This document shows, piece by piece, positions 8,487 to 15,334 of a stretch of DNA of 64,000 nt. The first letter of the stretch is position 1; every line of letters begins with the position of its first letter. The notes under the pieces are model-generated. The model saw nothing but the letters and a program-made list of their open reading frames with translations, did no database searches and was not told where the DNA came from. The stretch comes from Propionivibrio soli (lineage in GTDB: Bacteria; Pseudomonadota; Gammaproteobacteria; Burkholderiales; Rhodocyclaceae): positions 1 to 64,000 of the forward strand of contig NZ_JANZKY010000007.1 of assembly GCF_025770765.1 (NCBI RefSeq), written 5' to 3'. The position numbers and the translations under genes are program-made.

Positions 8487-8524
8487 TTGTCTTGCCTTTT
8501 ATCATGTCGCCTAGTATGGTACGA
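8487..8524 (+). promoter_or_regulatory. Putative manD promoter overlapping TAGTATGGTA motif (copy 2)
   Basis: TTGTCT (8487-8492), a 19-bp spacer and TAGTAT (8512-8517) resemble a sigma-70 promoter facing manD. The -10 element is the first part of TAGTATGGTACGA (8512-8524), copy 2 of the island motif. A repressor bound there would block the polymerase directly. Confidence 0.4.
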
Positions 8525-8576
8525 ATGTGGCGGCTACGTTGCGAATCATGCCGGCCGAAACGATAGGAGATATGAG

Positions 8577-9782
8577 ATGAAAATAGTGGGAGCCGACGTC
8601 ATCGTATGCTGTCCTGGCCGGAACTTCGTGACGTTGAAAATCACGACGGATGACGGTGTGACGGGATTGGGAGACGCGACGCTCAACGGTAGGGAGCTAG
8701 CCGTCGCCTCGTACCTGAAGGACCACGTTTGCCCATTGCTGATCGGCCGCGATCCCCGAAAGATCGAAGATACTTGGCAATATCTTTACAAAGGCGCCTA
8801 TTGGCGGCGCGGGCCAGTCACGATGTCGGCGATTGCGGCCGTCGACATGGCTCTCTGGGATATCAAGGGAAAGCTCGCCAACATGCCTGTTTACGAGTTG
8901 CTCGGTGGAGCGTCGCGCGAAGGCGTAATGGTTTATTGCCACGCCACGGGCCGCGACATTCCAGAAGCGCTGGACGCCTTTGCCCGTTATCAGGAGAAAG
9001 GTTTCAAGGCGATCCGTGCCCAATGTGGTGTTCCGGGAATGAAGTCCGTTTACGGGGTATCAAAAGGCGGTGCTTACGAGCCGGCGACGAAAGGTTGGCC
9101 CGAAGAGCAGGCGTGGTCGACGGAAAAATACCTCGACTTCGTGCCGAAGCTTTTCGCCGCGGTGCGAGAGCGTTTCGGATTTGAGCCGCACCTTCTGCAT
9201 GACGTCCACCATCGCTTGACGCCGATCGAAGCGGCTCGTCTTGGCAAGTCCGTCGAGGATTATCGCCTCTTCTGGATGGAGGACCCCACACCGGCCGAGA
9301 ATCAGGAAGCGTTTCGCTTGATCCGGCAGCATACGGTGACGCCGATCGCGGTTGGCGAAGTTTTTAATAGCCTTTGGGACTGCAAGGATCTCATCGAGGA
9401 GCAGTTGATCGACTACATCCGCATGACGATTACTCATTCGGGGGGCATCACCCACTTGCGGCGCATCGCGGACTTGGCCGCGATCTACCAAGTGCGTACG
9501 GGAAGCCATGGTCCGTCCGATCTGTCGCCCGTGTGCATGGGAGCCGCGCTGCATTTCGACCTGTGGGTTCCCAATTTTGGGGTGCAGGAATACATGGGTT
9601 ATCACGAGCAGACGATGGAAGTGTTCCAGTGTGCATGGAGCTTTAATGACGGATTCATGCATCCAGGCGACAAGCCCGGTCTGGGCGTGGAAATCGACGA
9701 GAAGCTTGCTGCGAGGTACCCATACGAGCCTGCGTACCTTCCGGTCGCTCGGCTGGAGGATGGTACGCTCTGGAATTGGTAG
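8577..9782 (+). CDS. manD: D-mannonate dehydratase, enolase superfamily (ManD/RspA type)
   Basis: The 401-residue protein starts [18 protein letters not shown]. It belongs to the mannonate dehydratase branch of the enolase superfamily, which removes water from D-mannonate to give 2-keto-3-deoxy-D-gluconate in the cytoplasm. The barrel carries [31 protein letters not shown] with the metal-binding Asp and catalytic His, [17 protein letters not shown] and [10 protein letters not shown], all as in ManD proteins. The start at 8577 has GGAG before it; the upstream in-frame start at 8487 lies in the promoter. It is flanked by TRAP importers and by a zinc dehydrogenase and UxuB-type reductase downstream, giving a complete route to KDG. 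This enzyme would replace the unrelated UxuA. Confidence 0.9.
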   Translation: MKIVGADVIVCCPGRNFVTLKITTDDGVTGLGDATLNGRELAVASYLKDHVCPLLIGRDPRKIEDTWQYLYKGAYWRRGPVTMSAIAAVDMALWDIKGKLANMPVYELLGGASREGVMVYCHATGRDIPEALDAFARYQEKGFKAIRAQCGVPGMKSVYGVSKGGAYEPATKGWPEEQAWSTEKYLDFVPKLFAAVRERFGFEPHLLHDVHHRLTPIEAARLGKSVEDYRLFWMEDPTPAENQEAFRLIRQHTVTPIAVGEVFNSLWDCKDLIEEQLIDYIRMTITHSGGITHLRRIADLAAIYQVRTGSHGPSDLSPVCMGAALHFDLWVPNFGVQEYMGYHEQTMEVFQCAWSFNDGFMHPGDKPGLGVEIDEKLAARYPYEPAYLPVARLEDGTLWNW

Positions 9783-9806
9783 AAGCTTCCGTATTTTGGG
9801 CACGGA

Positions 9807-9835
9807 TTGAAGCCGTCTTTTCTAGGCGGCTTCAA
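9807..9835 (+). terminator. Hairpin downstream of manD
   Basis: TTGAAGCCG (9807-9815) pairs with CGGCTTCAA (9827-9835) around an 11-nt loop, 25 nt after the manD stop. No T-run follows, so it may be a weak or Rho-assisted terminator. Confidence 0.5.
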
Positions 9836-10094
9836 CCGCGCGGCGCCTCTTCTTGGTGCCGCCCTACAAGCGCCCGTCCCGCGCAATGCTTCGATAGGCT
9901 GTGTGCGTGGTCTTCGATTTTCTAGCCCCTTTGCTGCCTCCCGGCGTTATTCGCGTTGCGTGGGGTCGGCATGTATGCGCACATATGTTGCATATTGAAT
10001 GCGGCAGAGCCGACGAATATGTTATCCCCAGACAACAGCGTTTCTTGAGCAGAGGGCTGCTGTTTTCGGTTCCCCTAGATGAGTAGCAGGTAAG

Positions 10095-10117
10095 AAAAAG
10101 CCGGCGATTTCGCCGGC
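10095..10117 (-). terminator. Rho-independent terminator on the minus strand
   Basis: GCCGGCG and CGCCGGC (10100-10106, 10111-10117) form a 7-bp GC stem with a 4-nt loop. On the minus strand it is followed directly by five T residues (A-run at 10095-10099). The nearest minus-strand gene, gntR, ends 318 nt upstream. Confidence 0.75.
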
Positions 10118-10296
10118 CAGTGTTGAACTACTGTCGTAAGCACAACGTGCTCAACCGAGGAGAAGGCGCTGCTCGAGGCGAGGGAGGAGAGGATGCTCGC
10201 ATCGTCAGCTTCTTGTTGAAGTTTGATGTATTACGCGATCTGATTCAGTCTCGGACGGCGATACGCTAATTTCTTCACGCTATTGCGTTCGACTTC

Positions 10297-10309
10297 TTGT
10301 ATGGTAGTC
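10297..10309 (+). promoter_or_regulatory. TTGTATGGTA motif copy 3 (candidate operator or -10)
   Basis: TTGTATGGTAGTC is identical over 11 bases to copy 1. It lies 126 bp past the gntR stop and far from any annotated start, so either it controls an unseen transcript or it is a distal site for looping. TTCACG lies 17 bp upstream as a weak -35. Confidence 0.4.
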
Positions 10310-10434
10310 GACTTTGGGTTCGTGCGCAAGCGAAAAGCGAGACGCCGGAGCAGGAAGATTCCATAGGGGGCGTCGCGCGAAGGCATCCGCGGCTCCCGCC
10401 CGAGCGCGGCTACAATTAATTTCCAGCGAACTCC

Positions 10435-11136
10435 TCAGGCCTCGAAAGCGGCAACGATGCGCTTTTCCACTCGCTTGATCATCGCCTCGCTGAGACGGCG
10501 AGCGGATTTGGCCTGCTTGAGACGGATGGCATCGTAAAGTTCCCGGTGCTGCGCGATGGTTTCCTCGCGTGTAGAAGCATCGGAAACGTACGTGGCATCG
10601 AAGACGGCGCGTTGCAGGATGCCGATTGCTTCGCCCAACTGTTCGATGACATAGTTATGAGCGGCGGCGACGAGTGCCTGGTGGAAGCGAACATCTGCAG
10701 AGTTGAAGGCCGGCTTGTCGTCGCGATATTTCGCCATGTCGTTGACGGCGGATTCCATCTCCATGAGATCGCACGCGGTGGCGCGTTCCGCTGCCCATTC
10801 AGTAATGGCCGGCTCCACGACACTACGTGTTTCGAGAAGCAGGCGAACAAGTTCCGGGTTGTCTGGCCCGGACAACGCCCAGCGCAACACGTCGACGTCC
10901 AGATAGTTCCACTTTTCCTTCGGCATGGCTTGCAAACCTGAGTGCTGCTGAACCTTAATCAGCCGCTTGGCGGCCAGCACCTTGACGACTTCGCGCAGAG
11001 TCGCACGCGACAATTCGAACGTCTTGCATAGCTCGGTTTCGCTCGGGAGCGGCGAGCCTGGGGCGTAGGTTCCCTCAACAATCTGTTGTCCGAATTCTTC
11101 TACTACCCGGCTGAGCTTGGTTATTGAGTTCTTCAT
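10435..11136 (-). CDS. GntR family regulator with FCD domain (sugar-acid responsive)
   Basis: The 233-residue protein starts MKNSITKLSRVVEEFGQQIV. Residues about 10-75 form a GntR winged helix: G-S-P-L-P-S-E-T-E-L-C, FELSRATLREVVKVL and a basic wing. The C-terminal FCD domain has metal-binding His and Asp candidates in DVRFHQALVAAAHN and IAQHRELYDAI. FCD regulators bind small organic acids, and members near uronate genes act as repressors released by a pathway intermediate. It is divergent from the zinc dehydrogenase, with a perfect FadR-type palindrome 70 bp before its start, suggesting it controls itself and that gene. Confidence 0.88.
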   Translation of the reverse strand: MKNSITKLSRVVEEFGQQIVEGTYAPGSPLPSETELCKTFELSRATLREVVKVLAAKRLIKVQQHSGLQAMPKEKWNYLDVDVLRWALSGPDNPELVRLLLETRSVVEPAITEWAAERATACDLMEMESAVNDMAKYRDDKPAFNSADVRFHQALVAAAHNYVIEQLGEAIGILQRAVFDATYVSDASTREETIAQHRELYDAIRLKQAKSARRLSEAMIKRVEKRIVAAFEA

Positions 11137-11206
11137 ATCGCTGTTTAGGAATTAAGGCCGAGAGGCTTCGATGCGGGGCCGCCCTTCGGCGTGGTGATAC
11201 GCCTCA

Positions 11207-11219
11207 ATTGTCTGACAAT
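11207..11219 (+). promoter_or_regulatory. Perfect FadR-type palindrome ATTGTCTGACAAT
   Basis: ATTGTC-T-GACAAT contains TTGT-N3-ACAA, the consensus TNGT-N3-ACNA of FCD/FadR-type GntR regulators. It lies between gntR (start 11136) and the -35 element at 11234, so a bound repressor would cover both divergent promoters. Confidence 0.65.
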
Positions 11220-11233
11220 ATACCAATTAATGT

Positions 11234-11278
11234 TTGACAAGAAAAATCGCGAGGCGCTAGTATGGTATCGCCTCGCGA
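11234..11278 (+). promoter_or_regulatory. Sigma-70 promoter of the zinc dehydrogenase gene with nested inverted repeat and motif copy 4
   Basis: TTGACA (11234-11239), an 18-bp spacer and TAGTAT (11258-11263) form a good sigma-70 promoter. The -10 is the start of TAGTATGGTATCG, copy 4 of the island motif. The whole -10 region is enclosed by a perfect inverted repeat: TCGCGAGGCG (11247-11256) and CGCCTCGCGA (11269-11278). The leader to the start at 11471 would be about 200 nt, with no supported gene in it. Confidence 0.65.
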
Positions 11279-11470
11279 GTCGTCGTTGCCATGTCCAGGA
11301 AGCGAGATGGTGACCCGCATCGTGGGGTTGTCAGTCCCTGGCTTTGCCTTTACGCGATTGCCGGGCGGCAGAAGGAAACTTTTTCTCTTTCGCACCGATC
11401 GCCAGGGGCTGCGCGACACTGGATACGAGGCCAAGGCGGGGTGCCTCCAAAGGTTGATAGGAGTTAGGAC

Positions 11471-12511
11471 ATGGAAGCGTTGGCCTGCGTGTTACACGCG
11501 GAAAAGGACTTGCGGCTGGAACCGGTTCCGGTTGCCGAAATGCAAGATGACCAAGTGCTCGTACGGGTTGGTGCGGGAGGTATTTGCGGGTCCGACCTGC
11601 ACTACTACCTGCATGGAGGCTTTGGCGTTGTTCGCGTCAAGCAGCCGATCGTGCTTGGGCACGAAGTGGCGGGGACAGTGGAGTCGGTGGGTGCCAACGT
11701 GAAGCGCGTTAAACCGGGAGACCGAATCGCGCTTAACCCGAGTCGGCCTTGCGGCAAGTGCAAATTTTGCCAGGCGGGCGAGCATCAGCATTGCCTGGAC
11801 ATGTGGTTTTACGGCAGCGCCATGCGCATCCCGCACAGCCAAGGCGCCTTCCGCGAACTCATTGTGGTCGAGGAGCACCAATGCGAGCCGGTGGGCGATC
11901 AAGTGTCTCTCGGAGAGGCGGCGTGCTGTGAGCCTTTGTCGGTGGCTCTCCATGCCGTTCAGCAGGCCGGGGCGTTGACGGGCAAACGGGTGCTTGTGAC
12001 GGGTTCCGGTCCAATTGGTGCGCTTGTCGTTGCTGCTGCCCGGTTTGCTGGCGCGCTGGAAGTCGTAGCTACGGACCTGCATGATGCGGCGTTGAAGAAG
12101 GCTACCGAAATGGGTGCTACCCGGACGGTTAATGTCTCGGTCGAACCGGGGTTGAAGTCGGAAGAGTTTACGGCCGACAAAGGCTACTTCGATGTCGTCA
12201 TCGAGTGTACCGGTGCCGCCGTTGTGCTCAAGGACGTTATCCCGGCTCTTCGCCCGCGCGGCACCATCGTGCAGGTAGGCGTGACCGGCGAAGTCCCGAT
12301 TCCGATCAATGCCATCGTAGGGAAGGAGATACGGCTCGTCGGTGCGTTCCGCTTCCATACCGAGTACGCGCTCGCCGCGCGTCTCATCAAGGAAGGGCGT
12401 ATCAACGTCAAGCCGATCATTACCGCGACGCTGCCGGTGAATCGGGCGGTGGAGGCATTCGAACTCGCGGCCGATCGGCGCTCGCAAATGAAAGTCCAGC
12501 TGACTTTCTGA
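11471..12511 (+). CDS. Zinc-dependent L-idonate/L-gulonate 5-dehydrogenase
   Basis: The 346-residue protein is a medium-chain zinc dehydrogenase. Catalytic zinc ligands are seen in GGICGSDLHYYL (Cys) and GHEVAGTV (His-Glu). The structural-zinc loop is CGKCKFCQAGEHQHC, with four Cys. The NAD-binding motif GSGPIGALVV lies near residue 180. It is closest in pattern to IdnD and RspB enzymes, which oxidise the C5 hydroxyl of L-idonate or L-gulonate. Next to ManD and a fructuronate reductase, oxidation of L-gulonate to D-fructuronate would feed straight into the pathway; L-idonate would instead give 5-keto-D-gluconate, for which no reductase is seen here. I favour the first reading but cannot prove it. 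Confidence 0.82.
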   Translation: MEALACVLHAEKDLRLEPVPVAEMQDDQVLVRVGAGGICGSDLHYYLHGGFGVVRVKQPIVLGHEVAGTVESVGANVKRVKPGDRIALNPSRPCGKCKFCQAGEHQHCLDMWFYGSAMRIPHSQGAFRELIVVEEHQCEPVGDQVSLGEAACCEPLSVALHAVQQAGALTGKRVLVTGSGPIGALVVAAARFAGALEVVATDLHDAALKKATEMGATRTVNVSVEPGLKSEEFTADKGYFDVVIECTGAAVVLKDVIPALRPRGTIVQVGVTGEVPIPINAIVGKEIRLVGAFRFHTEYALAARLIKEGRINVKPIITATLPVNRAVEAFELAADRRSQMKVQLTF

Positions 12512-12555
12512 TGACGGCCGCTTGCCGCATCCACTAACAGACGCGCAGAGCCATG

Positions 12556-12592
12556 AAAAAAGCCCGCAATGGCAAACGTTGCGGGCTTTTTT
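12556..12592 (+). terminator. Bidirectional Rho-independent terminator
   Basis: AAAAAAGCCCGCAA (12556-12569) and TTGCGGGCTTTTTT (12579-12592) pair perfectly, with an A-run before and T-run after. It ends the zinc dehydrogenase transcript and, on the minus strand, the second gntR gene that stops at 12610. Confidence 0.95.
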
Positions 12593-12609
12593 GCTTTGGC
12601 GCGGCGAGA

Positions 12610-13323
12610 CTATTGAGATTCAAATAGATCCGGGAATCGTGCGGCGATATTGGGCAGCGAAACCGTGATTTCGCGCAGATGGCTGCGCATTGCGGCCGCA
12701 GCGGCCGTCGGGTCACCGGCTTCGATACCGTCCACGATGCGGCTGTGCTGATCGACGATGAGCATGATCGGCGTCGCGTCGTCGATGCTCAGGTAACGGA
12801 TCCGATCCATCTGCGCCTTCACGTTTTCAATGACCCGCCATGCGTGTGCGCGCCCAACCGCGAGGGCGATGGTACGGTGGAATTCCTCATCCAACGCCAT
12901 GAACTCTTCATTCTGGCCATGAGCCGTCGCTTTTTGCTGCTCGATCAGTTCGCGCAACTGCTTGATGGCGGCTGGCGAAACCGATGTTGCCGCCTCTTGT
13001 ACTACAGCGACTTCGATCGCTTCACGCACGAATCGAGCATCGAGAACGTCGGCCACGGAAATCTTGATGACAAACGTCCCGCGTTGAGGTTGGATGACCA
13101 CCAGCCGTTCTTCCGCCAGTTTGATGAAGGCTTCGCGCACCGGTTGTCGGCTTGTCGAGTACTGCCGCGCGATTTCGGATTCCGAAAGCGCCTGCCCGGG
13201 GTGCAACTCGCCACGGATGACGGCGCTACGCAAATGGCGGTAAAGTTGCGTGCTGATGGAGACCGGCTCGACGTGACGAAACGGTCTGACGGAGGCTTTT
13301 TTTGTAGCGGCGGCTTCAGCCAT
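12610..13323 (-). CDS. GntR family regulator with FCD domain, second copy
   Basis: The 237-residue protein has an Ala/Lys-rich lead-in (MAEAAATKKASVRPF), a GntR winged helix (LYRHLRSAVIRGELHPGQAL, SESEIARQYSTSRQPVREAF) and an FCD domain with ALDEEFHRTIALAVGRAH and VDQHSRIVDGI supplying metal-ligand candidates. It differs from the first regulator in length and sequence. It is divergent from the fructuronate reductase gene. Its start codon is preceded by GAGGGA, which is the last part of a run of five 9-bp repeats, so copy-number changes could alter its expression. Likely a repressor of hexuronate or aldonate genes. Confidence 0.88.
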   Translation of the reverse strand: MAEAAATKKASVRPFRHVEPVSISTQLYRHLRSAVIRGELHPGQALSESEIARQYSTSRQPVREAFIKLAEERLVVIQPQRGTFVIKISVADVLDARFVREAIEVAVVQEAATSVSPAAIKQLRELIEQQKATAHGQNEEFMALDEEFHRTIALAVGRAHAWRVIENVKAQMDRIRYLSIDDATPIMLIVDQHSRIVDGIEAGDPTAAAAAMRSHLREITVSLPNIAARFPDLFESQ

Positions 13324-13329
13324 AGGTCC

Positions 13330-13374
13330 CTCTACTTGCTCTACTTGCTCTACTTGCTCTACTTGCTCTACTTG
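13330..13374 (-). repeat. Five perfect 9-bp tandem repeats directly before gntR start
   Basis: The unit CTCTACTTG (plus strand; CAAGTAGAG on the coding strand) occurs five times without a mismatch, 7 bp before the ATG at 13323. The last unit contributes the ribosome site AGAGGGA. The unit is divisible by three and contains a TAG on the coding strand in one frame only. It lies between the candidate operator at 13388-13400 and the start codon, in the transcribed leader. Confidence 0.95.
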
Positions 13375-13387
13375 CTGGTCGTTGGCA

Positions 13388-13400
13388 TTCTACCATACAA
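13388..13400 (-). promoter_or_regulatory. TTGTATGGTA motif copy 5 (candidate operator)
   Basis: On the minus strand the site reads TTGTATGGTAGAA, identical over 13 bases to copy 1 at 8356. It lies between the divergent second gntR and the fructuronate reductase gene and overlaps a possible -10 (TTGTAT) for gntR. Confidence 0.5.
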
Positions 13401-13671
13401 TTCCGATTAGCTAGAGAGTAAGGCTTTAGTCGAGTGACGAGAGCGTTTTCAAGTAACACCCTTGCCGCCTAGCTCTCATTGCCGCGCCATAAATGGCGCA
13501 CCATTTCTGCATCGTGATTAGCCTGAAAGCCGCCCTTTGGGTGACTCAAAACGTTCGACGCTTTGATTGTTTCAACGCGAACATCGAAGATAAGGGCCGG
13601 GCTGCGTATGTGGGAACAACCGAAAAACATACTCGGAGCCGGTGGGGCTCGGGACAAACGGAGAAAGAAAG

Positions 13672-15117
13672 ATGCGCCTCAGTGAAGAAAACTTGGCAAG
13701 ACTGAAACCGGGTATTACGCGCTTTGCTTACGACCGGAGCAAGATCGTTCCCGGTATTGTTCATTTGGGCATTGGTGCTTTCCACCGCGCTCACGAGGCC
13801 TTATACACGGACGCGGCACTTGCCGCCGGCGATAAGGAGTGGGGAATCATCGGTGCCGGCTTGGTTTCAGCAACGATGAGCGAAGCGTTGACGCCGCAAA
13901 ATGGCTTGTATGCCATGGCCATCAGCGATCCGGCAGGAGAACGGTATCAGGTTGTTGGTTCTGTCCTCAAGGTACTCAGCGGCGTTGGGAGCAAGGAACC
14001 GCTCGTAGCAGCGATGGCCGCAGCGAGCACGCGCATTGTCAGCGTCACGGTGACCGAAAAGGGCTATCACCTGCACTCAGCCACGCGGGAGCTGAACTTC
14101 GATTCACCCGCCATCGCGACCGATCTCGCCGATCCCGCGCATCCGCAAACGGTACCGGGGCTGATCGTCGAAGCGCTCAGGCGCCGTCGGGCGGCGGGGT
14201 TGGCGCCGTTTACGGTCCTGAGCTGCGACAACCTGCCTGGGAACGGCGAAGTGGTGCGCCGGGCGGTGACCGCTTTCGCATGCAAGGTGGATGCCGATCT
14301 CGGCGCCTGGATCGGCGCCAATGTCGCCTTCCCGTCGACGATGGTGGATCGAATCACCCCGGCGACGACCGACCAGGACAAAGCACGTGTTGCAGCAGCG
14401 ATCGGCCTCGATGATGCGGCTCCCGTGGTGACTGAGCCGTTCAGCCAGTGGGTGATCGAGGATAACTTCCCGCTCGGCCGGCCGCGCTGGGAGCTCGGTG
14501 GCGCGATCTTCTCGAACGAAATCGAGGCATGGGAACAGATGAAGTTGCGCTGCCTGAACGGCGCGCATTCGACCCTATCGTACATGGGACAATTGTTGGG
14601 CTTGGAAACAGTGGCCGAAGCGATGGGCTCTTCTCGCGTGGCCGAACTCGTGCAGAATCTCTGGAAGGAAATCATCCCGACGCTGAAAGCCCCGTCCGGC
14701 TCGGACCCCTATGAATATGTCAAGGCGCTCGATGCGCGTTTCCGCAACCCGGCCATCCGTCACCGCACGGCCCAGATTGCTATGGATGGCTCACAGAAAC
14801 TCCCTCAGCGACTGTTGGCGCCATTGCGCAAGCGCATCGAGGCCGGGCAAGCGTCTCCGCATATCGAAACAGCCGTTGCGGCGTGGATGCTCTACGTGAG
14901 CAAGACGATCCTCCAGGGTGGCGCGTCCGCACTGAAGGATCCGTTGGCCGACGCAATTGCCACCAAAGTTGCTGAAGCGGGGACGGACCCGAAAGCGCTT
15001 GTGTCCTCGCTGCTTTCGTTGAGTGCGATCTTCGACACCGACTTGCCGGCCAACGCGACGCTTCGTTCTCACCTTGAGGCCCGAGTGGCCGAATTTGCAG
15101 CCGAATTCGGCCTTTGA
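13672..15117 (+). CDS. uxuB: D-fructuronate reductase / mannitol dehydrogenase family (UxuB)
   Basis: The 481-residue protein starts MRLSEENLARLKPGITRFAY. It belongs to the long-chain mannitol dehydrogenase family: HLGIGAFHRAHEA is the Rossmann N-terminus, SCDNLPGNGEVVRRAV and FPSTMVDRITPAT are family blocks, and KLRCLNGAHSTLSYMGQL carries the catalytic Lys, Asn and His. Such enzymes interconvert D-fructuronate and D-mannonate with NADH. The start at 13672 has GGAG before it; an upstream start at 13642 is less likely. Together with ManD this gives fructuronate to mannonate to KDG. Tagaturonate reductase or mannitol dehydrogenase activity cannot be fully excluded. Confidence 0.85.
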   Translation: MRLSEENLARLKPGITRFAYDRSKIVPGIVHLGIGAFHRAHEALYTDAALAAGDKEWGIIGAGLVSATMSEALTPQNGLYAMAISDPAGERYQVVGSVLKVLSGVGSKEPLVAAMAAASTRIVSVTVTEKGYHLHSATRELNFDSPAIATDLADPAHPQTVPGLIVEALRRRRAAGLAPFTVLSCDNLPGNGEVVRRAVTAFACKVDADLGAWIGANVAFPSTMVDRITPATTDQDKARVAAAIGLDDAAPVVTEPFSQWVIEDNFPLGRPRWELGGAIFSNEIEAWEQMKLRCLNGAHSTLSYMGQLLGLETVAEAMGSSRVAELVQNLWKEIIPTLKAPSGSDPYEYVKALDARFRNPAIRHRTAQIAMDGSQKLPQRLLAPLRKRIEAGQASPHIETAVAAWMLYVSKTILQGGASALKDPLADAIATKVAEAGTDPKALVSSLLSLSAIFDTDLPANATLRSHLEARVAEFAAEFGL

Positions 15118-15185
15118 TGGACTGTTTCTGAAGGGGGGTTTTTAAACCGCTTCTTTAGGTAGTTTCAGTTTCGAAGAACTCGATC

Positions 15186-15220
15186 AGGCCCCGGCGGATG
15201 CCTTCTGCCGGGGCCTTTTT
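15186..15220 (+). terminator. Rho-independent terminator after uxuB
   Basis: AGGCCCCGGC (15186-15195) pairs with GCCGGGGCCT (15207-15216) around an 11-nt loop and runs into five T residues. It marks the right end of the sugar-acid island, only 115 bp before nifV. Confidence 0.93.
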
Positions 15221-15233
15221 GTCGCATTTATGA

Positions 15234-15262
15234 CGACCATGCACCAAATTGTTGCATGGTCG
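15234..15262. promoter_or_regulatory. 10-bp inverted repeat upstream of nifV
   Basis: CGACCATGCA (15234-15243) and TGCATGGTCG (15253-15262) are perfect inverted arms with 9 nt between them. It sits about 35 bp above the nifV -24 element, between it and an imperfect NifA site TGT-N10-ACG (15220-15235). It could be an operator or a weak hairpin. Confidence 0.4.
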
Positions 15263-15296
15263 GAGATGGTGTCCTTGAAAAAACAATAGCTTGTGT

Positions 15297-15313
15297 CTGG
15301 CCCCGGAATTGCA
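15297..15313 (+). promoter_or_regulatory. Sigma-54 promoter of nifVWZM
   Basis: CTGGCCCCGGAATTGCA matches the -24/-12 consensus YTGGCACGRNNNTTGCW at all key bases (GG and GC). Transcription would start near 15324, so the AGGAGG ribosome site (15325-15330) would begin at the very 5' end of the message. That is unusually tight but workable. Confidence 0.7.
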
Positions 15314-15334
15314 TTAGGCAATTTAGGAGGCCCC

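Larger units (their letters stand above)
9783..10434. other. 650-bp non-coding region between manD and gntR, with terminators and motif copy 3
   Basis: No protein gene is supported here. Three structures stand out: a hairpin just after manD (9807-9835), a minus-strand Rho-independent terminator (10100-10117), and TTGTATGGTAGTC (10297-10309), copy 3 of the island motif. The minus terminator is over 300 nt past the gntR stop, which leaves room for a long 3' UTR or a small RNA on the minus strand between about 10310 and 10100. Confidence 0.45.

Noticed and set aside
11262-11702. 146-codon plus-strand frame over the dehydrogenase leader
   Set aside because: It begins within the -10 region and overlaps the true gene in another frame.
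13330-13374. CRISPR array
   Set aside because: The five units are 9 bp and directly adjacent with no spacers, so this is a simple tandem repeat.
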